Assembly: GCF_031010195.1 (NCBI RefSeq)
Contig: NZ_JAUAMC010000004.1
Location: forward strand, 124,001-188,000
Source of the DNA: Halomonas sp. SpR8
GTDB taxonomy: Bacteria > Pseudomonadota > Gammaproteobacteria > Pseudomonadales > Halomonadaceae
DNA: 64,000 nt
Reading direction: 5' to 3'
The translations under genes were made by a program, and so were the position numbers. The number at the start of each line of letters is the position of its first letter. Positions within the stretch are counted from its first letter, which is position 1. This document shows, one piece after another, positions 15,586 to 24,142 of this stretch. Below the pieces are notes generated by a model that was not told where the DNA came from, ran no database searches, and was given only the letters and a program-made list of their open reading frames with translations.

Positions 15586-16839
15586 TTAACCAAGCCACGC
15601 CGGGGTAGTGATCTTGGCAGGCTCGCGCTGCATGATGATCTCGCCGTGGCGTACTGAAAGCAGCACCTCGCCTTGGTTGCGCAGCACGCTGTAGTCATCC
15701 TCGCCGTCCAAGAGTGTGAAGCTGGCGGGTTTACCCACCTCAATGCCGTAACGCGCTTGAATATTGAGCGTGCGGGCGCTGTTATCGGTAATCAGCGAAA
15801 GCGCCTGACTGAAATCCTGATAGCCCATCATCTGGCAGATATGCAGGCCAAAATCCAGTGTGCGTAGCAGCTTGCCGTTACCCAGCGAGTACCAGGGGTC
15901 AAAGATGGAGTCCTCGGCAAAACAGACGTTAATACCCGCTGCGTTGAGTTCTTTTACTCGGGTTACGCCGCGCCGTTTGGGATAGGTATCGAAGCGTCCC
16001 TGCAGATGAATGCTTTCGGTGGGGCAGGAGACAAAGTTGATGCCCGAGCGCTTAAGTAGCAGAAACAGCTTAGAGCAGTAGGCGTTGTCATAGGAGTGCA
16101 TCGCCGTGGTGTGGCTGGCGGTGACGAGGCTGCCCAGGTCGTGAGTCAGCGCTTCATGGGCCAGCACTTCGAGGAAGCGCGAGTTGGGGTCGTCAATCTC
16201 GTCGCAGTGCACGTCGACTAGACGGTCGTACTTGATCGCCAGCTCAATCACCCGCTTCATGGAGGCCACGCCCAGCTCACGGGTGTACTCGAAGTGGGGA
16301 ATGCCGCCGACCACATCGGCACCAATTTCCAGCGCCTCTTCCAGCAGCTTGTCGCCTCCGGGGTAAGAGAGCAGGCCATCCTGCGGGAAGGCGACCACTT
16401 GAATGTCGATTTTATCCTTTAGCTCATCGCGCAAGGCGCACAGGGTTTTTATGCCGATCAGGCTCGGGTCGCTGGTATCAGCATGGGTGCGCACAAACTG
16501 CACGCCATTGCCGATCAGCAGGTTCAGGGTTTTAAGTGCCCGCTCGCGAATATCGGCTTCGGTGAGCATCGGCTTACGCTCTCCCCAGCGCTCAATGCCT
16601 TCAAACAGGGTGCCACTCTGGTTCCAGCTTGGTTCGCCCGCCGTCAGCGCAGCATCCAGGTGAATATGCGGCTCGATAAACGGCGCGCATAAGAGCTTGG
16701 CGCTCGCATCTACTTGACCTTCGGTCGCGGTTAGCGGCGCGTCCTGGGCGGTAATGGCTGTGAAGACGCCGTTCTCGATTTCAATACGGTAAAGCTCGGG
16801 GCGTTGGCGGAGGCGGGCGTTGATAATTTGCATGCTCAT
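15586..16839 (-). CDS. codA: Cytosine deaminase
   Basis: A 417-residue amidohydrolase that converts cytosine to uracil and ammonia. Metal-binding and catalytic texts are FIEPHIHLDAA (HxH), the VDVHCDEIDDPNSRFLE segment (catalytic Glu), TASHTTAMHSYD and NVCFAEDSIFDPWYSLGNGKLLR. These closely follow the E. coli CodA pattern. It lies 17 bp after codB, forming a codBA operon in which imported cytosine is deaminated. The uracil can feed the reductive pyrimidine pathway encoded at 24143-29238. Confidence 0.92.
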   Translation of the reverse strand: MSMQIINARLRQRPELYRIEIENGVFTAITAQDAPLTATEGQVDASAKLLCAPFIEPHIHLDAALTAGEPSWNQSGTLFEGIERWGERKPMLTEADIRERALKTLNLLIGNGVQFVRTHADTSDPSLIGIKTLCALRDELKDKIDIQVVAFPQDGLLSYPGGDKLLEEALEIGADVVGGIPHFEYTRELGVASMKRVIELAIKYDRLVDVHCDEIDDPNSRFLEVLAHEALTHDLGSLVTASHTTAMHSYDNAYCSKLFLLLKRSGINFVSCPTESIHLQGRFDTYPKRRGVTRVKELNAAGINVCFAEDSIFDPWYSLGNGKLLRTLDFGLHICQMMGYQDFSQALSLITDNSARTLNIQARYGIEVGKPASFTLLDGEDDYSVLRNQGEVLLSVRHGEIIMQREPAKITTPAWLG

Positions 16840-16856
16840 ATAAAACAGGGGCTCAC

Positions 16857-18122
16857 TTATTGTTTGGCAGTTGATGGGAGGCTATCACCCAGCGTAGCGT
16901 GCTTTAGGCGCAGCAGCACGGCGTAGCTTCCCGCGGCCACCGCCACGCCCACCAGCGGGGGCAATAACGGTGAAAAATAGGCGGCCCCGGCGCCTAGCGC
17001 ATAGGCAGCTAAGCCTCGGCGGTTGAAATCGGGCAGTTGTGCAGATGCTAGCGCGGGGTAGCGGCCTTTATGTTTGAGCCAAAAGTCGGCCATGATCACG
17101 CCGCCCATGGGGGGTATAAAGGTGCCCAGCAACACAAGGAAGGGAATCAGCAGGTTATACATACCACCGACCGCTAGCACGGTGCCAATCGCTGCACCGC
17201 CTACCGTGACCAATCGGCGTTTTTCGGTGCGCAGTAAATTACACCCTGCCACGGCGAAGTTGTAGATGGTGTTGTCCTGGGTTGTCCAGATATTCAGGAA
17301 CAGCATCAGCACCGCGATGGTGACAAAGCCTTGAGCGATCAATACGTCCACAATATCGGCCTGCTGGTAAATCATGGTGCCCAGGGCACCGGTGAGCACC
17401 ATCAAACCGTTACCCACAAAGAAGGCCGCCATAGTCGCGATGACAGCGATCTTTGGTGTCTTGGCGAAGCGGCTCCAGTTGGTTGCCTGGGTGCCGCCGC
17501 TGATAAAGGTACCGATGATGACGGTAATCGCCGCTGCCACGCTCATGCTCTCCGTGGGCGTTTGCTGGCTTAACCCGGCAAAACCGCGCGCATCCACCAG
17601 CCCGGTAAACAGGCTAAGCAAAATAAACAACATCATGGCGGGCACGGCAAAGCGCGAAAGCCAATCCATGCCCTTGTAGCCGATCATGGCGGTGATGCAG
17701 AAACCAAACCCAAAAAGCACCATTAAGGGGATTTCCAGCCATTCGGGCATCCCGGTGGTGCGTACCAGCACCAACGCAACCGTGGCGGTGCCCCAGGCAT
17801 ACCAGCCAATCTGGGTAAAACCGAGGATGAAATCAGACAGCTTGCTGCCTTTCTCGCCAAAGCAGAAGCGCCCCATCAGCACCGAATTAAGCCCGCTTTT
17901 ACAGGCGATATAGGCAAGCGTGGCGGCGTAGGCACCCAGTAAAAGGTTACCAATCAGAATGATCCACAGCAGTTGACCAATGGAGAAGGCCTGACCCAGG
18001 GTGCCGCCCGCCCACATGGTGGCGGTAAAGAAGGTAAAGCCGAGGAGTACCGCTGAGGTAGAAAGCAGCCCCTTGCGGGCGCTGAGCGGAACTTCGCTGA
18101 GGGGGTAGTCAGAGTGGTTCAT
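16857..18122 (-). CDS. codB: Cytosine permease (NCS1 family)
   Basis: A 421-residue inner-membrane transporter with about twelve hydrophobic segments. NCS1/CodB texts include SAVLLGFTFFTATMWAGGTLGQAF near the N-terminus, NSVLMGRFCFGEKGS, GGTQATNWSRFAKTPKIA and WTTQDNTIYNFAVAGCNLL. It imports cytosine for the downstream deaminase. I chose the ATG at 18122, preceded by CTGGAG, instead of the longer open frame. The TetR gene upstream is on the same strand but more likely belongs with the efflux genes. Confidence 0.9.
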   Translation of the reverse strand: MNHSDYPLSEVPLSARKGLLSTSAVLLGFTFFTATMWAGGTLGQAFSIGQLLWIILIGNLLLGAYAATLAYIACKSGLNSVLMGRFCFGEKGSKLSDFILGFTQIGWYAWGTATVALVLVRTTGMPEWLEIPLMVLFGFGFCITAMIGYKGMDWLSRFAVPAMMLFILLSLFTGLVDARGFAGLSQQTPTESMSVAAAITVIIGTFISGGTQATNWSRFAKTPKIAVIATMAAFFVGNGLMVLTGALGTMIYQQADIVDVLIAQGFVTIAVLMLFLNIWTTQDNTIYNFAVAGCNLLRTEKRRLVTVGGAAIGTVLAVGGMYNLLIPFLVLLGTFIPPMGGVIMADFWLKHKGRYPALASAQLPDFNRRGLAAYALGAGAAYFSPLLPPLVGVAVAAGSYAVLLRLKHATLGDSLPSTAKQ

Positions 18123-18182
18123 GGCTGGCTCCAGTTGGAAGACATTTATCCAGTATAGGAAGCAAACCGTGTGCCACATGGT

Positions 18183-18806
18183 TTAGGGCGTATTCTCCAC
18201 TATAAACCCGCGCATCAATGTTTCGACGATGCTGCCACGGTCGGCATCCAAGGAATACTGGCGGGTGTCTTGTAGCCAATCAAAGCAGGTGCCAATCAAG
18301 AATCCGTGAAACTGTCGGCGAGCGCTTACGGGCGTCAGGTCGGAACGTAGTTGGCCCTGCTGCTGGACCTGTCCGAACAGGTACTCGACCTTGGCTTCTG
18401 CATGCTCGGAAAGCCGTGTAATCATGCAGATTCGCGGGTGCTCATCTTCAAGCTTTTCGCAGCGGTGCAGCACGATGGTGGCGGCCCGTTGTAGCGGCAA
18501 ATCGTGGCAGATACCCGCCAGCAAGCGCTGAGCGATGTCGCGCAAACAGTCTACCGGTGTAGTACCAAGCTGTTGTACGGCGTCGTCGACGATTTCATCC
18601 AACGGAATGCGCACCCGCTCGAGCAGTGCATCAAAAAGTGCGCCCTTATCCTCAAAGTGCCAATAAATCGCCCCACGGGTAACGCCCGCTGCCTGGGCAA
18701 TGTGCGCCAGGGTGGTGCGAGCAACCCCCTGGGCGAGAAAAGTGGTTTCTGCCGCGTCCAGGATGGTTTCGCGAGTGCGTTCGGCGTCGGCTTTACGACG
18801 TGACAT
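18183..18806 (-). CDS. TetR/AcrR-family repressor of the adjacent RND efflux genes
   Basis: A 207-residue regulator. The N-terminal helix-turn-helix reads TRETILDAAETTFLAQGVARTTLAHIAQAAGVTRGAIYWHFEDKGALFDALLER, which is the AcrR/TtgR subfamily pattern. The C-terminal ligand pocket includes ICMITRLSEHAEAKVEYLF and FHGFLIGTCFDWL. I place the start at the ATG 18806, after an AGGA site. It is divergent from the RND efflux genes and separated from them by a perfect palindrome that should be its operator. Confidence 0.92.
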   Translation of the reverse strand: MSRRKADAERTRETILDAAETTFLAQGVARTTLAHIAQAAGVTRGAIYWHFEDKGALFDALLERVRIPLDEIVDDAVQQLGTTPVDCLRDIAQRLLAGICHDLPLQRAATIVLHRCEKLEDEHPRICMITRLSEHAEAKVEYLFGQVQQQGQLRSDLTPVSARRQFHGFLIGTCFDWLQDTRQYSLDADRGSIVETLMRGFIVENTP

Positions 18807-18881
18807 AGCGGTTCCTGATTCAACACGAAGCATTATTCTGGCATTGATCGCTGGCAAAGTCGCCAGTGAGTGATTATCATG

Positions 18882-18915
18882 CAATTCACTGACATTCATG
18901 AATGTCAGTGAATTG
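18882..18915. promoter_or_regulatory. Perfect 34-bp palindrome, predicted TetR operator
   Basis: The left half CAATTCACTGACATTCA (18882-18898) is followed directly by its exact reverse complement (18899-18915). The palindrome lies midway between the divergent TetR and RND adaptor genes. No T tract follows it, so it is not a terminator. The position and symmetry fit an AcrR/TtgR-type operator that represses both promoters. Confidence 0.85.
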
Positions 18916-18972
18916 TATACCACTGTGTATTGATTGGAAATCCGGCGTTTGATCGTCATCAAGGAGCTTATC

Positions 18973-20067
18973 GTGCCCGTTACTTTTCTTCGCTTGCTGC
19001 CGGTTGCACTGGTCTTGCTCGTACTAATGGGTTGCGATCAGCCTGAGGCGCAGTCAAAAGACACGGCCAGACCCGTGAAACTGGTGACATTGGAAGCAGC
19101 TAATGCCTCGGCGTTAAGGCAGTTTCCCGCACGCGTTGAAGCTACCACGCGCAGCAATCTTTCGTTTCGTATGGCGGGTGAGCTGCTTGAGCTAAACGTT
19201 AGCCCCGGCCAGCAGGTCAGCGAAGGCGAGATAATTGCGCGTATTGATGGTCGCAACGCCCAGAGTGAGCTGGATAGTGCCCGCTCACGCCTGGAGCTTG
19301 CCAAGGCAAACCTGGAACGCATGCGCTATACCCTGGAGCGTGGCGCGGTTAGCCAGTCTCAGTTTGATGAAGCAGAGAGCGAATGGCGGGCTGCCCGCGC
19401 TACCTTTGAACAGGCTGAAGAACAGGTTGAGCATACCCAGCTACGCGCGCCCTATGATGGGGTGATTGCCCAAGTGCCGGTGGATAACCGTCAGATTGTT
19501 CAGGTGCAGGAAACCGTTGCGGTGATTCAGCAGCCGGGGCAGTTGGACGTAGTGTTTCACCTGCCCGAGCAGATTGTCCAGCGCATGCCGCGTAGCGACG
19601 GCACGCCCTTTGGCGATGCGTTAGCGTATGCAGTGAGCTTTGGTAACAGCGATAAGCCCTATCTTGCCCAGCTAGCCTCCTATACCACTCAAGCCAGCGC
19701 CCAGAGCCTGGCCTATGAAGTCACGCTGACGCTGCCCCAGCCGGATGACATCACGCTATTGGATGGCATGAGTGCCACCGTGCGCCTGGATTTGAGCGAT
19801 CTGGCGTCTGAGCCGTCGGCGCCATTGTGGCACTTGCCTGCCGAAGCCGTGAGTTATGCAGGCGACAACCCTGATCAGGCCCAGGTTTGGCGCTTTAAAG
19901 AGCCACATAGCGTTGAAGCGGTGCCTGTTGATGTCGGTCGCCTAACCTCTAAAGGGCTTGAAGTCAGCGGTGACTTGTCCGCGGGTGACCGTATTGTAGC
20001 CGCTGGTGCACATCGCTTGAACGCGGATACCCAGGTGACCCCGTGGGAAAAAGAGCGGGGGCTATAA
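18973..20067 (+). CDS. RND efflux periplasmic adaptor (membrane fusion) lipoprotein
   Basis: About 364 residues. A hydrophobic leader ends in the lipobox LVLMGC (Cys21), and Asp22 at position +2 predicts inner-membrane retention. The membrane-fusion fold follows: the VEATTRSNLSFRMAGELLELNVSPGQQVSEGEIIARID lipoyl half, a coiled coil at about residues 85-150, and the THTQLRAPYDGVIA-like second half (TQLRAPYDGVIAQVPVDN). I chose the GTG at 18973 because AAGGAG sits six bases upstream. It precedes the RND pump by 1 bp. No outer-membrane factor gene is present here. Confidence 0.92.
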   Translation: MPVTFLRLLPVALVLLVLMGCDQPEAQSKDTARPVKLVTLEAANASALRQFPARVEATTRSNLSFRMAGELLELNVSPGQQVSEGEIIARIDGRNAQSELDSARSRLELAKANLERMRYTLERGAVSQSQFDEAESEWRAARATFEQAEEQVEHTQLRAPYDGVIAQVPVDNRQIVQVQETVAVIQQPGQLDVVFHLPEQIVQRMPRSDGTPFGDALAYAVSFGNSDKPYLAQLASYTTQASAQSLAYEVTLTLPQPDDITLLDGMSATVRLDLSDLASEPSAPLWHLPAEAVSYAGDNPDQAQVWRFKEPHSVEAVPVDVGRLTSKGLEVSGDLSAGDRIVAAGAHRLNADTQVTPWEKERGL

Positions 20068-20068
20068 C

Positions 20069-23000
20069 ATGGTCGATTACTTTTTACGCCACCGGGCCGC
20101 CAGCTATTTAATGACCGTGGTGCTGCTCGCGGGCGGCGCGCTGGCGTTTTTAGGCATGGGGCAGCTTGAGTTCCCCGAGTTCACCATCCGCAATGCGTTG
20201 ATCACCACCCAATACCCCGGTGCGACCCCTGAAGAAGTCGAGCAGGAAGTCACCTCGACGCTGGAAGAATCGATCCAGGGGATGTCGTCGATCAAACGCG
20301 TCAGCTCGGTGAGTTCCGATGGCCTCTCGCAGATTACCGTCGAGCTTGAAAGCACGGTACAGAACGAAGAGCTGGAGCAACTTTGGGATTCGCTGCGCCG
20401 CAAAGTTCAGGACGCCCAGGCAGCGCTACCGCCGGGAGCCAGCCAGTCCCGCGTGAACGACGACTTTGGCGATGTGTTCGGCTTTATGGTCAACCTGACC
20501 GGCGAAGGCTATAGCATGCCTGACCTTGCCGATCATGCCGATTTTCTCAAGCGTGAGCTGGCGCTGGTAGACGGGGTCGAAAAGGTATCGCTGGGGGGCG
20601 AGCACGAAGAGCGCATTTTTATCGAGGTCGACCGTGAGCGGCTACGCGCGCTCAATATTCCGTTAACCCGCCTGCAACAGCTGCTCGATACCCAGAATGC
20701 GGTGGCCGATTCGGGGCATCTCAAGCAGGATGGCCGTCGTTTTCGTATTACGCCAACCGGTAGCGCGGCAAATATCGATGACCTGCGCGCGCTGATCGTC
20801 AGCGAAGGCGACGGCGAGCTGGTCAGGCTGAGCGATATCGCCGATGTGAGCCGTGAACTGGCCGAACAGCCCCAGCATCTTTACCGCGATATGGGGCGGC
20901 CCGCAATGTCGCTGGGCGTCTCGTTTGAAAGCGGCGTGAATGTGGTCGAGGTGGGCGAGCGGCTTCAGCAACGCCTGGATGAGCTTGAGGCCCGCACGCC
21001 GCTGGGCATGGAACTCAACGTGGTGTACGACCAGCCACAGGTGGTCGATGAGGCGGTGTCGGGCTTTTTGGTCAGCCTGATGCAGGCGGTGGCCATCGTC
21101 ATCGTGGTCTTGATGCTGTTTATGGGCTGGCGCAGCGGCCTGTTGATGGGGTTTATCCTGCTGATCACCATCATCGGCACCTTTATGCTGATGCGCTTCC
21201 ACGGTCTGCAGCTGGAAAAAATCTCCCTTGGCGCGCTAATTATCGCCTTGGGTATGCTGGTGGATAACGCCATTGTGGTCACCGAAGGCATGCTGGTGGG
21301 CTTGAAGCGCGGCAATACCATCCGCGACTCGGCGCATCAGGTCATTCGCCAGAACGCCTGGCCGTTGCTGGCAGCCACGCTGATCGCGATTGCCGCCTTT
21401 GCGCCCATTGGGCTATCACCGGATACCACCGGCGAGTTTATCGGCTCGCTGTTTTTTGTGCTGCTCTACTCGCTGCTGTTGAGCTGGGTTACCGCACTGA
21501 CGCTCACGCCGTTCTACTTCAAACTGTTTTTTCGCAACGTGGCGCCCGGTGATGGGCAGGAGGATCCCTACAAAGGCATTGTGTACCGCGTTTTCAGCCG
21601 GGTTATTATCGCCGGGATCCGCTTTCGCTGGGTCACTCTGGTGCTGGTGGTGGCGATTCTGGCAGGCGCGGTGGTGGGTTTTGGTTCGGTCAAAAACGCC
21701 TTCTTCCCCGCCTCTAACACGCCGATCTTCTTTGTCGATTACCGCACACCGGAAGGCACGGATATCCTCGAAACCCAGCGCCGGGTTAGCGAGTTGGAAG
21801 GCAGCGTGATGGACATGGACGGCGTTCGCCATTTAACCACCACCGTGGGCGGAGGCGCGCAGCGCTTTACCCTGACCTACTCGCCGGAAGATCGTTACGC
21901 GAGCTATGCCCAACTGATTGTTGAAACCGACGATAAAGCCACCCAGCAGGAGCGCATGGCCGAAGTTGAGCGGATTTTGGAGCGCGATCACAGCGATATC
22001 GATTATAAAATCGCCCCGTTGGAAGTCGGCCCCGCGCCGAAAGCCAAACTGGAGGCGCGCTTCTACGGCAGTGACCCGGCAGTGTTGCGTCAGCTAGGCG
22101 ATCAGGTAGAAGCAATGTTCCGTGACACACCGAATATGACCAGCGTACGTACCAGTTGGCGTAACCGCGTGCAGGCTATTGAACCGGTGTTTTTGGAAGA
22201 TACGGCGCGCAGGCTCGGCGTTACCCGTGAGGACCTGGCGGATACGCTCGCCCTGAGTACCAGCGGTAGCCAGGTGGGCGTTTACCGCGATGGCAGCGAC
22301 CTGATTCCCATGGTGGCGCGGGCGATTCCCGAGCAGCGCCATGACGTCGATAATCTTGGTTCGCTTAATGTGTGGAGCGGGGAGCAGGGACGCTATATCA
22401 CCGCTGATCAGGTCATCAGTGATATTACCACTCAGGTGGCAGACCCGCTGATAATGCGCCGCAACCGCGAGCGCATGCTGGCGGTGTACGGCGAGCCAGA
22501 CCCGTTAAGCGGCGTCACCGCGGCCAGCGTCTTGGCCGATATTCGCCCTCAGGTAGAGGCGTTGGAACTGCCGTCAGGTTATCGATTGGAGTGGGGCGGG
22601 GAGTTTGAGACCGCAGGCGAAGCGCAGAGTGGGCTATTTGCCTCGCTGCCGCTGGGTATCGTGATGATGTTTATTCTCACCGTGGTGCTGTTCAACAACT
22701 TCCGCCAGCCGCTGGCGATTTGGTCGCTGGTACCGCTAACCATTATCGGCGTGGTGGGCGCGCTGTTGATTACCGGGTTGCCGTTCTCGTTCATGGCGCT
22801 GCTGGGCACACTGAGTTTGATTGGCATGGTGATCAAGAATGCCATCGTGTTGGTGGAAGAGATCAACGTGCAGTTGCCGCTGCACCAAGACCGCTACCAC
22901 GCAGTGGTACGCGCCGCCGTCAGCCGTGTTAGGCCTGTCGCCATGGCCGCGCTGACCACCATGCTGGGGATGATTCCGCTGATTAGCGACGCCTTCTTTG

Positions 23001-23113
23001 CCAGCATGGCGGTGGCGCTGATTGGCGGCCTTGGCGTCGCCACGTTGTTAACCCTCGTGGTGCTGCCGGTGGTCTATTGCGTGCTTTATCGCATCAAAAT
23101 CCACGCCGACTAG
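20069..23113 (+). CDS. RND-family multidrug efflux pump (inner-membrane transporter)
   Basis: A 1014-residue proton-driven efflux transporter with the usual twelve membrane helices and two large periplasmic loops. It begins with a conserved RND helix (RAASYLMTVVLLAGGALAFLGMGQLEFPEF), then TQYPGATPEEVEQEVTSTLEE. The TM4 motif reads GMLVDNAIVVTEGM: the first proton-relay Asp is kept, but the second is Asn, as in a TriC-like subgroup. The C-terminal half contains SLIGMVIKNAIVLVEEIN. It forms a pump with the upstream adaptor under TetR control. Substrates are unknown. Confidence 0.93.
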   Translation: MVDYFLRHRAASYLMTVVLLAGGALAFLGMGQLEFPEFTIRNALITTQYPGATPEEVEQEVTSTLEESIQGMSSIKRVSSVSSDGLSQITVELESTVQNEELEQLWDSLRRKVQDAQAALPPGASQSRVNDDFGDVFGFMVNLTGEGYSMPDLADHADFLKRELALVDGVEKVSLGGEHEERIFIEVDRERLRALNIPLTRLQQLLDTQNAVADSGHLKQDGRRFRITPTGSAANIDDLRALIVSEGDGELVRLSDIADVSRELAEQPQHLYRDMGRPAMSLGVSFESGVNVVEVGERLQQRLDELEARTPLGMELNVVYDQPQVVDEAVSGFLVSLMQAVAIVIVVLMLFMGWRSGLLMGFILLITIIGTFMLMRFHGLQLEKISLGALIIALGMLVDNAIVVTEGMLVGLKRGNTIRDSAHQVIRQNAWPLLAATLIAIAAFAPIGLSPDTTGEFIGSLFFVLLYSLLLSWVTALTLTPFYFKLFFRNVAPGDGQEDPYKGIVYRVFSRVIIAGIRFRWVTLVLVVAILAGAVVGFGSVKNAFFPASNTPIFFVDYRTPEGTDILETQRRVSELEGSVMDMDGVRHLTTTVGGGAQRFTLTYSPEDRYASYAQLIVETDDKATQQERMAEVERILERDHSDIDYKIAPLEVGPAPKAKLEARFYGSDPAVLRQLGDQVEAMFRDTPNMTSVRTSWRNRVQAIEPVFLEDTARRLGVTREDLADTLALSTSGSQVGVYRDGSDLIPMVARAIPEQRHDVDNLGSLNVWSGEQGRYITADQVISDITTQVADPLIMRRNRERMLAVYGEPDPLSGVTAASVLADIRPQVEALELPSGYRLEWGGEFETAGEAQSGLFASLPLGIVMMFILTVVLFNNFRQPLAIWSLVPLTIIGVVGALLITGLPFSFMALLGTLSLIGMVIKNAIVLVEEINVQLPLHQDRYHAVVRAAVSRVRPVAMAALTTMLGMIPLISDAFFASMAVALIGGLGVATLLTLVVLPVVYCVLYRIKIHAD

Positions 23114-23123
23114 TCAAGAGCGT

Positions 23124-23966
23124 TTAGTTCAGCGCCGCGGCGACTTCGTCGATCTGCAGCTTAAGGCTCTGAAGGCCGCCGCCGGAGAGATACCACAGCG
23201 CAGGTGTGAGCATAACGACTTGCGCGTTTTCGGCTCCGGCGTCTGACAGTGTTTGCGTTAAGGTATCTGCGTCGGCGGGCTCATCGCCAATCGCGGCGCT
23301 GCGGTCAACCACTAGAACCACGTTTGGATTGATCTCGCCAATCGCCTCAGGTGAGAGCGGGGTAAAGGTTCGTGTGCCGCGTGTCTCGGAAGTGACGCTA
23401 TCGGGCATCTCAAGTACTGCTACGCCCAGCACGTCGTGAACCACCGGATGCTGATTGAGCATCAAATTGCCACCGTTATGAGTCACCACCAACGTGCGGG
23501 GAGCATCGCTTAGCGCTTTGCGCTGGGCATCAATTTCGGCGTGCAACGTTTCAAGCGCTTCTTCAGCCTCGCTTTCCGCCTCTAAACGGCCAGCCAATTC
23601 GCGTACGTTAGTGTCAAAAGCCGCTAAGTAGTCATCGCCTTGCAGGCTGGTATTCAGCAGGGAGGCGATTTCGCCAAGTTCTGCTTCCCACTCACCCTGA
23701 CGACCGGTGTAGAGAATTAAGCTAGGCTCGCTTGCGTTGATGGCCTCCATATCCGGCGAGCGTAAGCCGCCGATATCGGTGTAGCTATCTTCCGCGTATT
23801 GCTCAAGATAAGCGGGTAGGCTTTGCTTGGGTACGCCAACCACTTGCTCGCTCAAACCCAGCGCATCAAGGGTATCTAAACTGCCTAAATCGAAGGTGGC
23901 GATACGCTGGTCGGCGCTTGCGTTGGCGGTGGCCAAGAGTAATGCGGCGGTGATAGCGAGCTTCAT
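23124..23966 (-). CDS. Siderophore ABC transporter substrate-binding protein (orphan)
   Basis: A 280-residue periplasmic protein with a signal peptide (MKLAITAALLLATANASA). The FatB/CeuE-like Fe-siderophore binding fold is seen in TFDLGSLDTLDALGLSEQVVGVPKQSLPAYLEQY, DIGGLRSPDMEAINASEPSLILYTGRQGEW and FTPLSPEAIGEINPNVVLVVDRSAAIG. No permease or ATPase is adjacent, so it must partner with components encoded elsewhere. A long inverted repeat resembling an iron-regulated operator lies just upstream. Confidence 0.85.
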   Translation of the reverse strand: MKLAITAALLLATANASADQRIATFDLGSLDTLDALGLSEQVVGVPKQSLPAYLEQYAEDSYTDIGGLRSPDMEAINASEPSLILYTGRQGEWEAELGEIASLLNTSLQGDDYLAAFDTNVRELAGRLEAESEAEEALETLHAEIDAQRKALSDAPRTLVVTHNGGNLMLNQHPVVHDVLGVAVLEMPDSVTSETRGTRTFTPLSPEAIGEINPNVVLVVDRSAAIGDEPADADTLTQTLSDAGAENAQVVMLTPALWYLSGGGLQSLKLQIDEVAAALN

Positions 23967-23978
23967 TGGTCTTCCTTC

Positions 23979-24019
23979 TATGAGAAAATATTTTATATGC
24001 GATAATTTCTCATAATCGC
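23979..24019. promoter_or_regulatory. Inverted repeat / possible Fur box upstream of the orphan siderophore-binding gene
   Basis: TATGAGAAA (23979-23987) pairs perfectly with TTTCTCATA (24006-24014). The segment GCGATAAT...ATAATCGC (23999-24019) is itself near-symmetrical and resembles a GATAAT-type Fur box. The block lies 13-53 bp before the start of an iron-uptake gene, where a Fur operator is expected. Confidence 0.5.
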
Positions 24020-24076
24020 AGTCGCGCTCTGTTTTGTCGTCCTTTTAAGCGGGAACAGTGCGTTGCATAAAACGCG

Positions 24077-24101
24077 ACCGCCCCCACAACGTGGAGGCGG
24101 T
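24077..24101 (-). terminator. Possible terminator hairpin downstream of preA
   Basis: ACCGCC (24077-24082) pairs with GGCGGT (24096-24101), with CCAC/GTGG extending the stem. Read on the minus strand, the hairpin is followed by GCGTTTT, a short T run. It would end the preT-preA transcript. The T tract is weak, so this is tentative. Confidence 0.4.
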
Positions 24102-24142
24102 GAGTGAAACGCGCAGAGGTTAAGAGCTTATTGTGATGTGGC

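Noticed and set aside
18882..18915. Palindrome as a transcription terminator
   Set aside because: No T tract on either side, and it sits between divergent starts rather than after a gene.
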